The notes under the pieces: generated by a model
Database searches by the model: none
What the model was told of the DNA's origin: nothing
Seen by the model: the letters and a program-made list of their open reading frames with translations, nothing else
In this document: positions 31,406 to 43,359 of the stretch, one piece after another
How the letters are laid out: every line of letters starts with the position of its first letter
Numbering within the stretch: position 1 is the first letter of the stretch
Source: Zygophlyctis sp. KS116
Taxonomy: Eukaryota > Chytridiomycota
Assembly (NCBI GenBank): GCA_054661495.1
Contig: BAAFSQ010000015.1
Coordinates: 1-64,000 of the forward strand
Length of the DNA: 64,000 nucleotides
Direction: 5' to 3'
Program-made: the position numbers and the translations under genes

Positions 31406-33464
31406 TCAAGAAGAGACTAATGATGAGGCATCCTTGAGCCAAATGGAAGCAAGTTCTTCAATTAAAATTACTAAAAAATTACCTTGCAATGTTTCAGTTA
31501 GACGGTTCCAGTTAACATCACCTTCTATATTAACGATTTGCGAGTCAGCCACCGGCTCCTCTTTTGTTTTGGGCAAAACCTTTTTACGAGTGGGTTGAAC
31601 AGGCTCTTGTGCCCGCTTGGAGAGATATTCGACAGAGTGCATTGGCTGTTCTTGGTCCAGGACGTCCAGAGGAGGGCCTGCAAACCATTTAATGCGCCCA
31701 TCAGGGAGTCTATCAAAACTTTCGGCTGATTATTAATAAAATCTAGAAAATACCAGTTGATTCAATTATATTGTCTCCAGGAAGATTTCCAAGTTGATTG
31801 TAATACAATGGGTTGATTTGATTAGTTGGACCAGAGGGTGTCTGTCCTGCTATATTAGGACGGCCAAAACCTCCCCCAGATATGGCAGACGTTGCCGTGT
31901 TAGGAAGTGGAGTAGAGTAAGCGGGAACACCAAGATATGGATTCGGACCCACTTGTAATTGTGGTCCAGGCGGAAGGGCTGGAGCTTGCGGTCGAACTGG
32001 ACCAGGAGATAACACAATCTAGAAAATAAGATATTAAACCTTACCTTTTTCTCTGGAGCTACGGGAGTTGATCCAATAGGATTAACAACTGCAGTTGATC
32101 TACGAGGTCTTCCGCGTCTTTCAACCTGTTCTGAAGCATCCTCGTCATCTTCCTCTTCATCTTCCAGTTCAGGTTCCGGTTCCGAGACCTCTTCAGCCTC
32201 CTTCTTCACAAGACTTTCAGCAATAGATGACAATACCTTAACTGGTACTAATGGAGTATCAAATAATTCCAAATTAGGCTCTACTCCACGTACTGATTCA
32301 GGAACAGCTGAACTCCAATTCTTAATTTTTGAGATATGTTTCGCCTGATCATTATATCTAGACTCGCAAACAAAAGTATTTTCAAAAGTGGCATCCTTTG
32401 GCCGACCACGACAGTAGTCTTTGACTTGTAAAATCCAACATTTCCCAACCACATCCTTTGTTGAATAATTCACAAAATTATTGGATTTAAGTACTTCTTT
32501 TTCCATAAATTTTGTAGAAGCCTTATGAACAGTTTGTTCTGGTAACAAATACCAACATACAGTCAATCCCTCTGCCAAACCTCCACTTTTATGAGCCCAA
32601 ATATCAAAAATCTGCCCTATAATTGGCTTTGAGGGATCAATTTCATTTCTAATTAAAACACAATCCCCTATTCTTTTAGCTTTAAGCTTTTACCAACTTT
32701 ATAAACTTCTCGGCCAACTTTAAAAGTATCAACTTTAAAAGCCCCAACTCCTAATATTTCCACACCTTTACTTGGAGTGGTCCCTGTAATTTCATAAAAA
32801 ATACTCTAAATCTTTTTAAAATTTCTATAATTACCATCAAAAACTCTGCATCTGTAATCACCTCTGAACCTTCTGCATTATACTGTTTTGCATTTGAAAC
32901 CATTAATTTCAAGTCTGATTCAATTTCCTGAATATTATTTATAGTCCCATCAGAGATTTTCTCTATTATACTAGATAATGCAATAGGATTCTTAATTTCT
33001 TGGTAATAATCTGGATACATATTTTCATCTGGTAATTCTTGAAAGAGTTCCGACTGACTTACATCCCACAACTTGTCAATAATTCCTTTTAAATCATTTT
33101 TCCCTTTTTTTGGAGACGTAAGAGTCTCTTTAGAGTATGCATCTTCTAGAGCCTGTCCTAAAGTAATTGCATCCTTGTAAATAATAGAACCTTTTCTATT
33201 GTAAGTTTTTGCATTTTCTAGCATTAATATCAAATCATTGTAAAGTCCAGACAAGTCCGAGTAAGAGTTATTTTCAATTTTATCATAAATGATATCTAGA
33301 GCAATTGGATTTTTAATTATAGTGTAATAGTCTGGATATTCATTTTTATCTGGTAGAGAAGCAAATATTTCTGATAAACTTCTTCCTCCCTTGTCTTCTA
33401 AATCATTAATGACTTGATAGAGAGATTTTAGATTTGTCTTGATATTGGATTTTCTTTTTGGCAT
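31406..33464 (-). CDS. RSC1/RSC2-polybromo-like protein (two bromodomains plus BAH)
   Basis: Starts at 33464 (MPKRKSNIKTNLK). Bromodomain 1 has LPDKNEYPDYYTIIKNPIAL, bromodomain 2 LPDENMYPDYYQEIKNPIAL. A 29-nt intron (about 32799-32827) leads to the linker, and a 26-nt intron ending in GAATAG creates KVGDCVLIRNE, the start of a BAH domain continuing with GLTVCWYLLPEQT and FVCESRYND. Behind it come an acidic stretch, an AT-hook-like RRGRPRRS, a proline-rich part and a C-terminal ending RIKWFAGPPLDVL as seen in Rsc1/2. These proteins belong to the RSC/PBAF class of SWI/SNF chromatin remodelers. Several tiny introns occur towards the 3' end. It ends 13 bp from the convergent HEM4. Confidence 0.82.
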
Positions 33465-33552
33465 TTAACAAATTCACGATTTTGGAATTTTTTAATTGAA
33501 ATGACACCTCGGACTGACCCCAATTTCTCAATTCTCAACACTCTTATCTTTT

Positions 33553-34371
33553 TTAAATTTCAACTCTTTCTAATTGAGTAATTCTAACATTATTAAATAT
33601 ATAAATATTACTAGTAGTTCCAGGAGAAAACGTATAAGATTGTTCTTTAATTCCACGTTCATTTGGTGTATGATAGTTTCTTAATACAACAGTCTCAGAA
33701 TCTGTAATCACAGTTACATCCACATTAGATCCTGAGCCCAAATCATTAAAAATACCTGCTTGGATTGCTTCAGAGACTAATTCAATTGCTGATTCTCTAT
33801 CTAAATCTTTTTTCCATTTAGATTCAAATACAGCCATTGCATTTAAAGAACCAGATCCCATAGTAACAAATGGAAGTTTATCAGTAGATCCATGAGGATA
33901 TATAGTATATAATTGAGGTCCATTAATATCACAACCTCCCAAAACTAAAGCTGCACCGATTTGACCTTGATACTTGAATAACATTTGCTTCAACATTGTC
34001 ATTGCAGTTACAACACGAGATTTTCTTCCAGTTGCAAAACGATGTAATTCTAATCTTGAAGAAATTAGAGCAGTCGTAAATTCAGTATCTGCAGCTGTAC
34101 CAGCACCACAACAGTAAATGTTATCAGAAAGATAATGAATTTTTTCACAATTTTTATCAGCAACGATTGGACCTGCTGTTGCACGAGTATCAGCGCCCAA
34201 CACGAGCCCATCCTTGAATTATAAAATTTAAATTACTTTAAACAAACAGCCAACAATTGTAGTTCCAGTAGATGTAGTCAAGGGAGGTTTAAGACCCTTG
34301 TTGACAAGAGCAGTGTTTCGACCAACGTTATCAAAGGAAAATCCAGATTTTGAATATTCGGATTTTAACAT
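33553..34371 (-). CDS. PUP1: 20S proteasome beta-2 subunit (trypsin-like activity)
   Basis: Two exons (34237-34371 and 33553-34212) joined across a 24-nt intron ending in CAAG give 264 residues. The precursor starts [15 protein letters not shown]; self-cleavage before TGTTIVG exposes the catalytic threonine. The splice gives [36 protein letters not shown] and the C-terminal arm ([10 protein letters not shown]) that embraces beta-3 are present. Length and landmarks match Pup1/PSMB7. Confidence 0.95.
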
Positions 34372-34645
34372 TTTAAGAACCTGGACCTAGAAATTGTTGA
34401 CAATTCCTTGTTGATTCTTGACTCTTGTGCATTCAAATGTTCAAATATTGGATTTTACTATTGTAAATTAAAAAACACAAGATTAAAAATTTAAAAATTT
34501 ATTATTAAAAATAGGAAAACAATGTTTAATCTCATTCATTTACCATGTAAAAACCTGGACATTGCCCTCGACTGTGCAGGAAATATTTTTCAACCTTATC
34601 AGTAAGTGATCTTTAATAGCATTTGTCAAGATTACAAGATTTATA

Positions 34646-35957
34646 ATGATTACAGATAATACTGCGGATGATTGCAACAAGGTTTGGAAAGATATTCCAA
34701 CTGAAAAAGTTATAGATAATGATAGATTTAGTATTCAAATTAATCAATTAAAATTCACAATATTGAAAAAAGGCGAGGAATATTTTGGAATTGAAAGTGT
34801 TTGTCCTCATTCTGGTAATTTTTTATAAAATTTAAATTAAAAGGTGGGCCGTTGGGATCTGGAGATATTGAAGATTTGAGTATTAAATGTCCATGGCATG
34901 GGTTTAAATATTCTCTCTCTGATGGGAGCTGTGAAGATGATCCTGATCATTCGGCAATCACGATTTCTGTAAAGAAGATTGATTCTAAATTCTTAATTTA
35001 TGTGCATCCTAAAGATATTATTCAATTTATTAAACAAGAAGAGACTTGTTTAAAAACAGTTGATTCAATTCAAATTAAACCAATTCAGGAAAATAAAACT
35101 CTAATAGATTGGGCATTCTCAATCATAAATACTAGTAATGCATCGCTAAAGGTGGAGTTGACTTTTCATGTTGCAAAGTTGTGGAATGCAGGAGAATTAA
35201 AAGAAATTGGAAAATCAATTAATTATAATAGTATTCCTCCTAGAGATCCTCAATTAGAATTTACTAGACCTAATAAAGCTAGTAAAAGAGGTAATGGAGG
35301 GACTGTAGAAAGTAGAATTGCTATATTACATGCTTTAGCTAATATTGAGCAATGGGCAATAGATTTAGGATGGGATATTATTGTTCGATTTGCACAAGAT
35401 CTTCCACATGAATTTTCTTCGGATTTTATAAAGTTGGCGTCTGATGAAGCTAAACATTTTACATTTCTAGAAACAAGATTAAAAGATTTGGGATCTTTTT
35501 TTGGGGCTATCAAAGTACATGGGTCTTTATGGGAAGCTGCTTTAGAAACTAAAGATGATATTCTTGCTAGACTTGCAATTGTACACATGGTTCATGAAGG
35601 AAGAGGGCTGGATGTTAATCCAAAAACTATTGAGAAATTTAGAAAGGCATCGGATTTTGAATCTGTAGAGAAATTAGAAATTATACATTCAGTAATTAAT
35701 TATAGTTTTATTATAGGATGAAATCACTCACGTAGCTCTAGGTCAGAAGTGGTTTTCTAGTCTATGCAAAGAGAAACAGTTGGATCAATATGATACATTT
35801 CATAGTTTGGTTAGGAAATTTTACAGAGGGTAGCTTTTTAATATTTACTGACATGATTAGGCTCCTCAAACCTCCTTTTAATAAAGAGGATCGGCTAAAG
35901 GCAGGACTTGATCCAAATTATTATTTGCCTTTGAGTGTCACTGCCGCCTTAAACTAA
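34646..35957 (+). CDS. Rieske [2Fe-2S] domain fused to DUF455 ferritin-like domain
   Basis: Four exons. A 29-nt intron (about 34818-34846) joins CPHSG to GPLGSGDIEDLS; the Rieske ligands are CPHSG and CPWHGFKY. The second half is DUF455: PNKASKRGN, ALANIEQWAIDL, ASDEAKHFTFLETRL, then, after two more introns (25 nt and 35830-35860), DEITHVALGQKW and LLKPPFNKEDRLKAGL. The Glu/His pairs (EQW, DEAKH, DEITH) look like a di-metal site of the ferritin-like group. The likely function is an oxidoreductase fed with electrons by the Rieske centre; the substrate is unknown. The next ATG directly follows its stop codon. Confidence 0.75.
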
Positions 35958-36086
35958 ATGACACTTGATTCGGAAATTCTCAAAAGAAGATTTGATCACA
36001 CTCTTAAAAATGGCAAATTGAACCAACAGTTTCATTTAATGCCGGTGGCGGTTTTTGTAAGGAATTCAATAGTTTAAGTCTTTAAT
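35958..36086 (+). CDS. Possible very small gene (about 38-39 residues)
   Basis: An ATG directly behind the DUF455 stop codon opens MTLDSEILKRRFDHTLKNGK and continues to a stop at 36075-36077 unspliced. If a 22-nt GTAAGG...TTTAAG intron is removed, the frame ends a few codons later near 36092. No family is recognised. Position and codon use are compatible with a gene, but chance cannot be excluded. It could also be a downstream leader for the next transcript. Confidence 0.25.
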
Positions 36087-36195
36087 CAATGCATAATATT
36101 TTTGATATCATTTTTACCTCTTCTTGTTCATTTCTACTCTGAGTGCAGATGATCCGGTAGCCAATGCAAGCAATATAGTGGAAGATAAATACTCG
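36085..36195 (+). pseudogene. Broken partial duplicate of the 5' end of the downstream TMEM198-like gene
   Basis: About 105 bp (from AATGCATAATATTTTTGATATC to AGCAATATAGTGG) align with 36280-36380 at the start of the intact gene. The copy lacks one T of a T-run behind the start codon, so its frame ends after about 17 codons, while the segment GCAGATGATCC.GTAGCCAATGCAAGCAA is nearly unchanged. It therefore looks like a tandem duplication of the signal-peptide-coding region that has decayed. Confidence 0.65.
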
Positions 36196-36279
36196 TATGC
36201 GAGTCTCATCGAGAACGAGCCGGGGCTGTGGCGGTGGCGTTGATCTTGCAAAAGATAAAAATAGCATTCTTGTTGATCC

Positions 36280-37041
36280 ATGCAGAATATTCTTGATATC
36301 ATTTTTTACCTCTTTTTGTTCATTTCAACTGTCATTGCAGATGATCCAGTAGCCAATGCAAGCAACATTATAGGCAATGAGTACACTCCATCTGTAATGG
36401 TGTCTGGAATCTTAACAATCTTGATCGGAACACTAATGCTCTTCTTTGGCTATAGATCTTTAAAGTTTTTACTGTTTTTTGCCGGTTTCTTTGTTTTTTC
36501 AATCATTGGATTTGCTATTCTTACTAAAACCAATGCAGGAGAAGGAAATCCAAATGTACTTTTGTGGGGATCAGTTGCAATTGGTATTCTCGGTGGAGTT
36601 TTGGCAATATTCATCTATCGTTTGGGGGTTGCTTTATTAGGTGCATTGGGAGGAATGGCTCTTGCAGGATGGATTCTATCACTAAAAGCTGGTGGACTCT
36701 TGACTGATGATACTCAGAGAACTATTTTTGTCGTAGTTTTTGCTTTGATTGGTGCAATCGCAATTCATTTTGCAGAAAAGCCTATTATTATCCTTTGCAG
36801 TAGTTTCTCTGGTGCATATGCAATTTGTTATGGCATTGACACTTTTACAAGGCTAGGATATGCAGGTCGTCTAAGAGAGACTTATAACACTGGGATTGAA
36901 CGCACTAATTTTGAGGCTCAAGTGCAAGAAATTGGATGGCAACTTGGGTTATTACTAGCAGCAAATATTGTACTGTTTATTATTGGAGTATGGTATCAAT
37001 TCAGATCCAACAGAAACAGAGATCATATGAAAGGATTTTAA
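36280..37041 (+). CDS. TMEM198/TM7S3-like (DUF4203) membrane protein
   Basis: Intronless, 253 residues. A signal peptide (NILDIIFYLFLFISTVIADD) is followed by about seven hydrophobic spans with small-residue-rich loops such as LLGALGGMALAGWIL. The arrangement fits the TM7S3/TM198-like family found in animals and fungi, of unclear molecular function (human TMEM198 is linked to Wnt signalling, not transferable here). The C-tail is basic and short. A damaged copy of its 5' end lies just upstream. Confidence 0.7.
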   Translation: MQNILDIIFYLFLFISTVIADDPVANASNIIGNEYTPSVMVSGILTILIGTLMLFFGYRSLKFLLFFAGFFVFSIIGFAILTKTNAGEGNPNVLLWGSVAIGILGGVLAIFIYRLGVALLGALGGMALAGWILSLKAGGLLTDDTQRTIFVVVFALIGAIAIHFAEKPIIILCSSFSGAYAICYGIDTFTRLGYAGRLRETYNTGIERTNFEAQVQEIGWQLGLLLAANIVLFIIGVWYQFRSNRNRDHMKGF

Positions 37042-37059
37042 TAAATTGTTGAACCCTGA

Positions 37060-39382
37060 ATGTGGTTCTTGAGAGACTGCAACGGCAAAAATGTAATATG
37101 GCTCAAGCCAAACCAAGAATTTACAATAGGAAAAAGAAATAAGAACTTGCCAACAACCGATCCTTCAATGTCTCGAACTCATGCAATCTTGAGCAATATT
37201 GACAATTCAGTGATTGTACAAGACTCAAACTCAACGCACGGAACTTGGGTTAAGAAATGCAACTCTGATTTCAAAAGGGAAAAGCAGATCTCATTAGAAG
37301 ATAATGATCAAGTCAGATTTGGACTTTTAACTGTTTATACAATTGCATTTGTTGAAACGTTTGTCTCTTATTCTTCTATTTCTAGTCATGATCTTAGTAG
37401 GCTAAGTTTGTTATGCTCAAAATATGATCTAAGTCTGAAAAAGGATCTGGTTTCGGACTCTTTGTGTTTGGTTACGGGTGGAAATACTTTTAGCGGTAAA
37501 CAAGCACTTGCTCTGGTAATGCAAATTCCTGTAGTTTCATTAGACTGGATTAATGCATGGGATGATGTGGATTCTTATTCTTTTGAAATTCCTCAATTTA
37601 CAAAGTAATTAAAAATTCTAAAATTGATAGATATCTTCCTGCAGCTATTAAAGTCAAGAATGAAATTCTAGACAAGGATTTATGGAAAATTAATGCTAGT
37701 AGGAAAATAATATTTGAGAAATTAGATTTTACCTTGTCTGGAGAAAAAGAAAATGTAAGCCGGAAAACTCTAAAATTAAGCTAGAAATAACTAAAAGGGT
37801 GATTGAAGCGGCTGGTGGTACAGCTTCTATTCAGAATATAACAAATACGAACGTATCAAAGCTTTCTAAAGATGTTATTTTGGTTTGTGATTTACCAATG
37901 CTTGAATGGATAAAAACAATGAAATTTTCTATTCGAGCCTTGACTCAGGATGATTTAGGAATAGCTATTATGAAGGGACAATTGTATTTAGATGATTACA
38001 CTGGACAAGGATTAGCCGCAAAATCAAAAAGTTCCTTATCGGCTCTAAAGGCGGCATCATTGGATCTTTTTGAAGACTCGGTAATGGGATTTGAAGAAGA
38101 GGTTGTCAAAAGGGAAAAAGATTTACTGCCAGGCTTGAAAAGTCTCCCAGTCTCTACAAGCAAGGAAAATGAAAATAGAGGGGATAGAGTTAACAAGCCA
38201 TCAAAATCTCTAGATGTTTTTTCTTTATTTGACGATGATGACTCGAAAAAAGTAAAGGCAGATAGTTCAAGCACTTCCAATTCAAAGAAGATTAATCGTC
38301 ATTTTGAAGACTCAATTGACATAGATGGAAATTCTTTATCTGGAAATATAATTACACGAGCAAAACCAAAGGCAAAGGATGTATTTGACCTCTTTAATGA
38401 TGATTTACTTGATGATTCTTTCAAAACTAAACAAGATCAAAAACTCAAAATATCTGAGACGGAATCAGCCAAGAAAATATTGAAATCAAACTTGAAGCCT
38501 TCTGCCAATGTACAGCAAGTAAAAAAACAAGCTGCTCTTTCCTCTAAACAAGTTGGTAATCCGCCAAATCCAACCGTAAGCAAGAAAAAACTTAATATTG
38601 ATTCATTCTTTGATAGCTTACTAAATATTGATGATGGAATGCAATCTCAAGATCCTTCAGTTAGAGAGAATAGTATTGAAGACAGCATGAATCAGAGTAA
38701 TGAAGATGTTCCGCCAAATAAAGCAGTAAAGGAAGGCGAATGTGTACCAATTGGAGCATTAAAAGGGCAAACAACTTCTCTTGCCGAACGTCTTGGAATT
38801 CGTACAACAAGCAAGGATGAAATTATCACATCCTTATCTCCTATGTCTAAAGGCGTAAATGAAAATAACATATATGGAGAGTCAGATGATAAAGAAATAA
38901 TTGTTCCTGCAACTCCAGTTAAATCGATTTCTCGTCCAATTGCTCAGCAAATCAGCATCTCAAAACAAAAAGATTCAGTTACTGTAAAAATTGAACCAGA
39001 ATCCTTAGAAATCAAAGTAGGAAGCAGCATTCGAAATCAGGAACTAATCAATGAAGCTCTGGAAAAACAACGTGCTGGCCGTCGACAGGACGAGAATGAA
39101 GTTGAAATGACTGATTCCAAAAAGACATACTCTCGCATCATTATGTCAGAGTCTCTAATGATTAATAAGCCAAATTGTGAAGTTGCCATCAATACCAAAA
39201 GATTTCTTTCTAATAGAGTAAAATATGCGTCAGTCTTGCCCCCAAAAAAACCGCCAATAGAGATGAAGATGCATTATCGTCACAAGATTGATGAAGAAAT
39301 TCTAGGGAAAAATCAATCGAGAATCAAGAATGGAAAAAAGAGAAATTGGCCTGGTTTCTCTTCTGATGATGAAAAAGATTGA
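37060..39382 (+). CDS. NBS1: NBS1/Nibrin-like protein of the MRN complex (FHA-BRCT)
   Basis: Three exons; introns of 26 nt (about 37605-37630 and 37755-37780) are needed to join FTK to YLPAAIKVKNE and KEN to LEITKRVIEAAGG. The N-terminus is an FHA domain (FTIGKRNKNL, MSRTHAIL, DSNSTHGTWVKK). A BRCT pair follows, with VTGGNTFSGKQALAL and VVSLDWINAW, then RVIEAAGGTAS. The remainder is a long polar tail with Ser/Asp-rich motifs that resemble CK2 and ATM-kinase targets. This order FHA-BRCT-BRCT-tail is that of NBS1/Xrs2, which brings MRE11-RAD50 to DNA breaks and activates ATM/Tel1. I did not find a clear C-terminal FxF/Y ATM-binding motif. It starts 18 bp behind the TMEM198-like gene. Confidence 0.72.
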
Positions 39383-39425
39383 CGATCGGACTAGGCACAA
39401 GTTGTAAATTTTCAACTTTAAAAGG

Positions 39426-41127
39426 ATGGATGTGATTACTGATAATCAGTTTGATGTTTTAAAACCAATGCATCTTAATAACAAAAAGCATTACAATGAC
39501 TTTGTTTTGAACGCTGAGAAACAGATTGGAATTTTGTCTTTACCAGTTGGCGGAGTAAGTCCTTGCGTCTAAGATCTTAGAAAATATCATTCTTTGGACA
39601 AGTGCATTTAGTGCCAATTCAGGGATCATTCTCAATCTATGGATCTGTTCTATCTAATCCCTGGAGTTTGTATCCAGCTTTTGCGCCTCAGAATCAGGGA
39701 CTAGTAATAACCTCCATAAAGGAAAAATTGGGATCTGCAGGCTATGAGCTTGATACTGATGTTCGCCAGACGCTGGAATCACTTTTATCTCAAATAAAAA
39801 ATAGGAAACATGCATTGATCGGAATAGTGGGTTGCGATCAGAATGGATTGAAGGAGATTAAAAATGTAATGGATACTACAAAGCATATTTTTGAAGATGA
39901 TTGTTCATCAGATTTATTTAAAATTTCTGGATTTTATCCTGTAGAGGACGCTTCTGGGCCATTTTTACATTTTCCACCAATTTGGCAGGAATGTATGGAG
40001 GATGTTAATCAAAATGTTCAAGTAATGTGTGTTGTCGGTGCGAAAAACGTTGGTAAATCAACTTTTGCTAGATATTCTCTAAATTCACTCCTTTCTAGTC
40101 ATGAAAATGTTGCCTTTTTAGAATGTGATCCTGGGCAATCAGAGTTTACTCCCCCAGGAACTGTATCTTTAAATATTGTTTCCAAACCATGCATAGGTAT
40201 TCAAATTTTGGTTAATGATAGGTCCACCATTTACTCACTTACAGACGCCAGCAAAAGCCTATTTTATTGGTTCTAATACTCCAAAGCAAAATCCTGACTA
40301 TTATATGAATTGTCTTTTGGAATTATTTTCAGAATATATGAAAAACTATAAAAATAAAATGCCGCTAATAATCAATACCCAAGGATGGGTTAAAGGTAAG
40401 TTTTAATAAATTAATATTAGGAATGGGATATGATTTGCTAAAGTTCTTTTTATTAAAAGTCAGACCAAATCAGATTGTTTTTATTTCCAATAATTCTCAA
40501 ACCAAAATGTTTGAAGATATATTTATTGAACTGAAAGATGGATGCAAGGTCTATGATGTGCCAAGTCTTTATGATCCTTTACAAAAATCATTACATTCCT
40601 CAGATCATCGTAATCTATCACTTTTATCATATTTCTGCCAAGAAACTGCATCTAAACCTGCTAAATGGTCTTTTAAAGATAATTCAGACTTGAACATCCC
40701 ATATAATATTCCTTGGAAGGATGTTTCAATCAAGTTTCTCATGCATCAAATAACTCCATCACAAACATTACACGCCCTCAATGGTAGCGTTGTGGCTCTT
40801 TGTGCAGACTCTACTAGTTATAAGATTTCTGATTCTCCTATTAATCTTGTCCATGATGGAAATAATAACTTATGTGAATATCTTGGCCTTGGACTCATTA
40901 GATCCATTGACACTTCTAAACAAGTATTTTATATTTCAACACCATTAGACCCTTCTTATTTTGATAAAGTCAAATGCATAGTAAAGGGACCCGGTGAAGG
41001 AGGTATAGATCTTCCAGCCTCTTTCAGGGATCTAAATACCAGTGCACTGCAGCCTTATCTTGCATTTGGGGTAGTTGTAGGCCTTGCGTCAAAACCGTTG
41101 AAAACTCGTCGGCTGATCAAGAAATGA
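39426..41127 (+). CDS. GRC3: Polynucleotide 5'-hydroxyl-kinase GRC3/NOL9
   Basis: Four exons; introns 39555-39580 (26 nt), 40197-40221 and 40396-40420 (25 nt each). Junctions give GGKISFFGQVHL, CIGPPFTHLQTPAKAYFIG and GWVKGMGYDLL, all in frame. Kinase motifs: VVGAKNVGKSTFARY (P-loop) and FLECDPGQSEFTPPG (Clp1/Grc3 signature). GRC3 phosphorylates the 5' end produced by LAS1 cleavage in ITS2 and is required for large ribosomal subunit maturation. The stop TGA (41125-41127) overlaps the next gene's ATG (41124-41126). Confidence 0.9.
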
Positions 41128-43067
41128 ATGATATAGAGGAACAGGATATAGAGTCCATGCAAAGGGCAGTAGAAAACTTATTAAATGAAGAAGATTATTA
41201 CGCAATTTTGAATGTTGAACCCACTGTGAGATTCTTTATGTTTATGCTTGTAGGCAACTGATGATGCGATCAGTAAAGCATACAAGAAATGGAGTTTGCT
41301 ATTCCATCCTGATCGCCAAAGTAGCTCTCAAGATACTGAACTTTCTGCTCAAAAGTTTCAAATCATTCAAAGGGCGTATGATGTGTTATCAAATCCAAAA
41401 CTTCGGTCAGAATATGATGAGAGCAGACAGAATATGAAATCAAAAAACTGGACAGTTTCTAGGAAGGGAATGGAGGCAGAAGAGGTAATTTTACATCATG
41501 CCAAACTTTAGATTTTTGATGATGTTATTGGACTCAGCCGTGATGATGTTGCTGCTGCAATGGAAAGAATTTCTCCACATCAAGTATATATTTCCAAGAT
41601 AATTATAGGGGCAAGTTGAAATAGAAGTTGATGCAACTAAAATGTGGAAAAAGAAGCCTGTGTTTGCAGAGTTGGCTTTTCCAGTAAAACAAAAAGAAAA
41701 GAAGGGATTTGCAGAGTTGATTCACTGGCCAGAGATTTCAAAAATTCAAATTGAAAACTCTTGGGATTTTAACACACCCTTTGCAAAAGGACAATTAGAT
41801 AGTGTTACATTGGTCAGAAACTCATTAGGAACGGCTAATCTTACTGGAACTCTTTCAAGAGAAATTATTCCATTTTGGACAGGTGCGATTTCAGCTACAA
41901 TGGGACAATCTCCAAATTTAACAGCCAACATAGATTATTCTCCTCGGCCTGATAGGTATCTGGATTTGTTTAAATTATTAGATCAATTAGATTGCAGGCC
42001 AGCTCGGATACTCTATATGCTCCTCCTAACCTAGTTCTAGTATGTAAACAGGGATTGTTTTCAAATATGGTGGGCTATTTTGTGTATCAAACAGGATCAT
42101 TTTCAATCTGGAAATGGGGTCAAGGATACGAAGGAATGTATAGCTCTTCGTGTACTCTAGGGATGAATTTCAAATTATCAAAAACTGCATACGATGCTGC
42201 CGTTACTGCTGGATCTGCTGCATCACAGATCAGAATTTCAATTGTGCAGCCGCTAATGAAGGGGGTGAAAGGGACCTTTCAAGCATCTTTGTCGACATCA
42301 TTTGGCTTTAAGTCTTCTTTTTTGGCTACCAAACGAATCACTAAATTGATAAAATTATCAATGGGGGTAGAGGTTGCAACTTCAGTGGGAGTTACTTTCC
42401 AATTAAGGTAATTTTATTATTATTAAATAAAAGGATTCGTCGTTTGGGAAGACGCTTAGTCATTCCAATTCTTTTGAGCGATGAAATTCGCGCCAATATT
42501 ATTGCTGGTGCATTGTTATTACCCTTGATAGGTTCAGCTTTGATTGACTCACTATACCTTTTACCTAAAAAGAAGGCTTCCTTAAAGAAGCGAATAGAGG
42601 AATTGCGGGAATCAAATGCAGCAATCTTACTTCAAAGAGAAAATGAGGCACTGGAAGCTATTCAGCTAATGAAATCATCTGTTACGAAAAAACTTGATCA
42701 AGAAATAGAGAAAAATGGTCTTGTAATTGTGGAGGCAATATATGGAATTTTACCTCGATCAGAGACAAAATCACTGCAGGGTAGAAATATTACAGGCAGC
42801 ACATCACCTTTCTCCACTGTTCTAAATCCAAGTAAATCCTCAAAATTCATTGATGTCACGATTCCAATTCAAAATCTTGTGTTAAATTCACAAGTTTTTA
42901 TAAGTGGAGGTTTTTCTAAATCAAACATGATTGGATTCTATGATCCTTGCTTAGGGGAAAAGAAAAGGCTACGAATCACGTACCGATTCCAAGAAAGATT
43001 ACATTTGGTAGAAATTAGTGATCGTGAAACTCTTGCTCTTCCTTTGAGAGAGCACCAAATTTCTTAA
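41124..43067 (+). CDS. DNAJC11: DNAJC11-like J-domain protein of the mitochondrial MICOS/MIB system
   Basis: Starts at 41124 in an ATGA overlap with GRC3. Introns include 41226-41253 (28 nt, GTGAG donor), 41485-41511 (27 nt) and 41584-41608 (25 nt); two 26-nt introns follow in the 3' half. The J domain has YYAILNVEP, AYKKWSLLFHPDRQ with the HPD tripeptide and AYDVLSNPKLRSEYD. The middle is a beta-rich barrel-like region (SSDTLYAPPNLVLVCKQG), and the end is DUF3395 (RRLGRRLVIPILLSDE, then KKASLKKRIEEL). DNAJC11 links cristae organisation complexes to the outer membrane. Confidence 0.88.
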
Positions 43068-43359
43068 TTTTTAGAAAAAGTAAATTATGATGAATTGATT
43101 ATTACAATATTTGAACCAATTTGAGAGTTTTTATTTGGACCTCTCCGCGTCTAAGAATTATCTCTCAGTATTTACCCAAACTTCTTATCATTTATAATTG
43201 ATCTTTATTAAATTCTAATAGCTTTGAGCGCTATCTATTATATTCATAGTAACTGCGTAAACGCAGGAATACAAGTATAAACAAATCTAACAGTTTGCGT
43301 TGACAAAGGACGGCAAATGTATTTCATTATTATGTACAGGCTTTTCCGACAAGAGTTTT

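Noticed and set aside
36082-36302. Two minus-strand ORFs of about 60 codons
   Set aside because: They are shadows of the duplicated TMEM198-like 5' segments on the plus strand.
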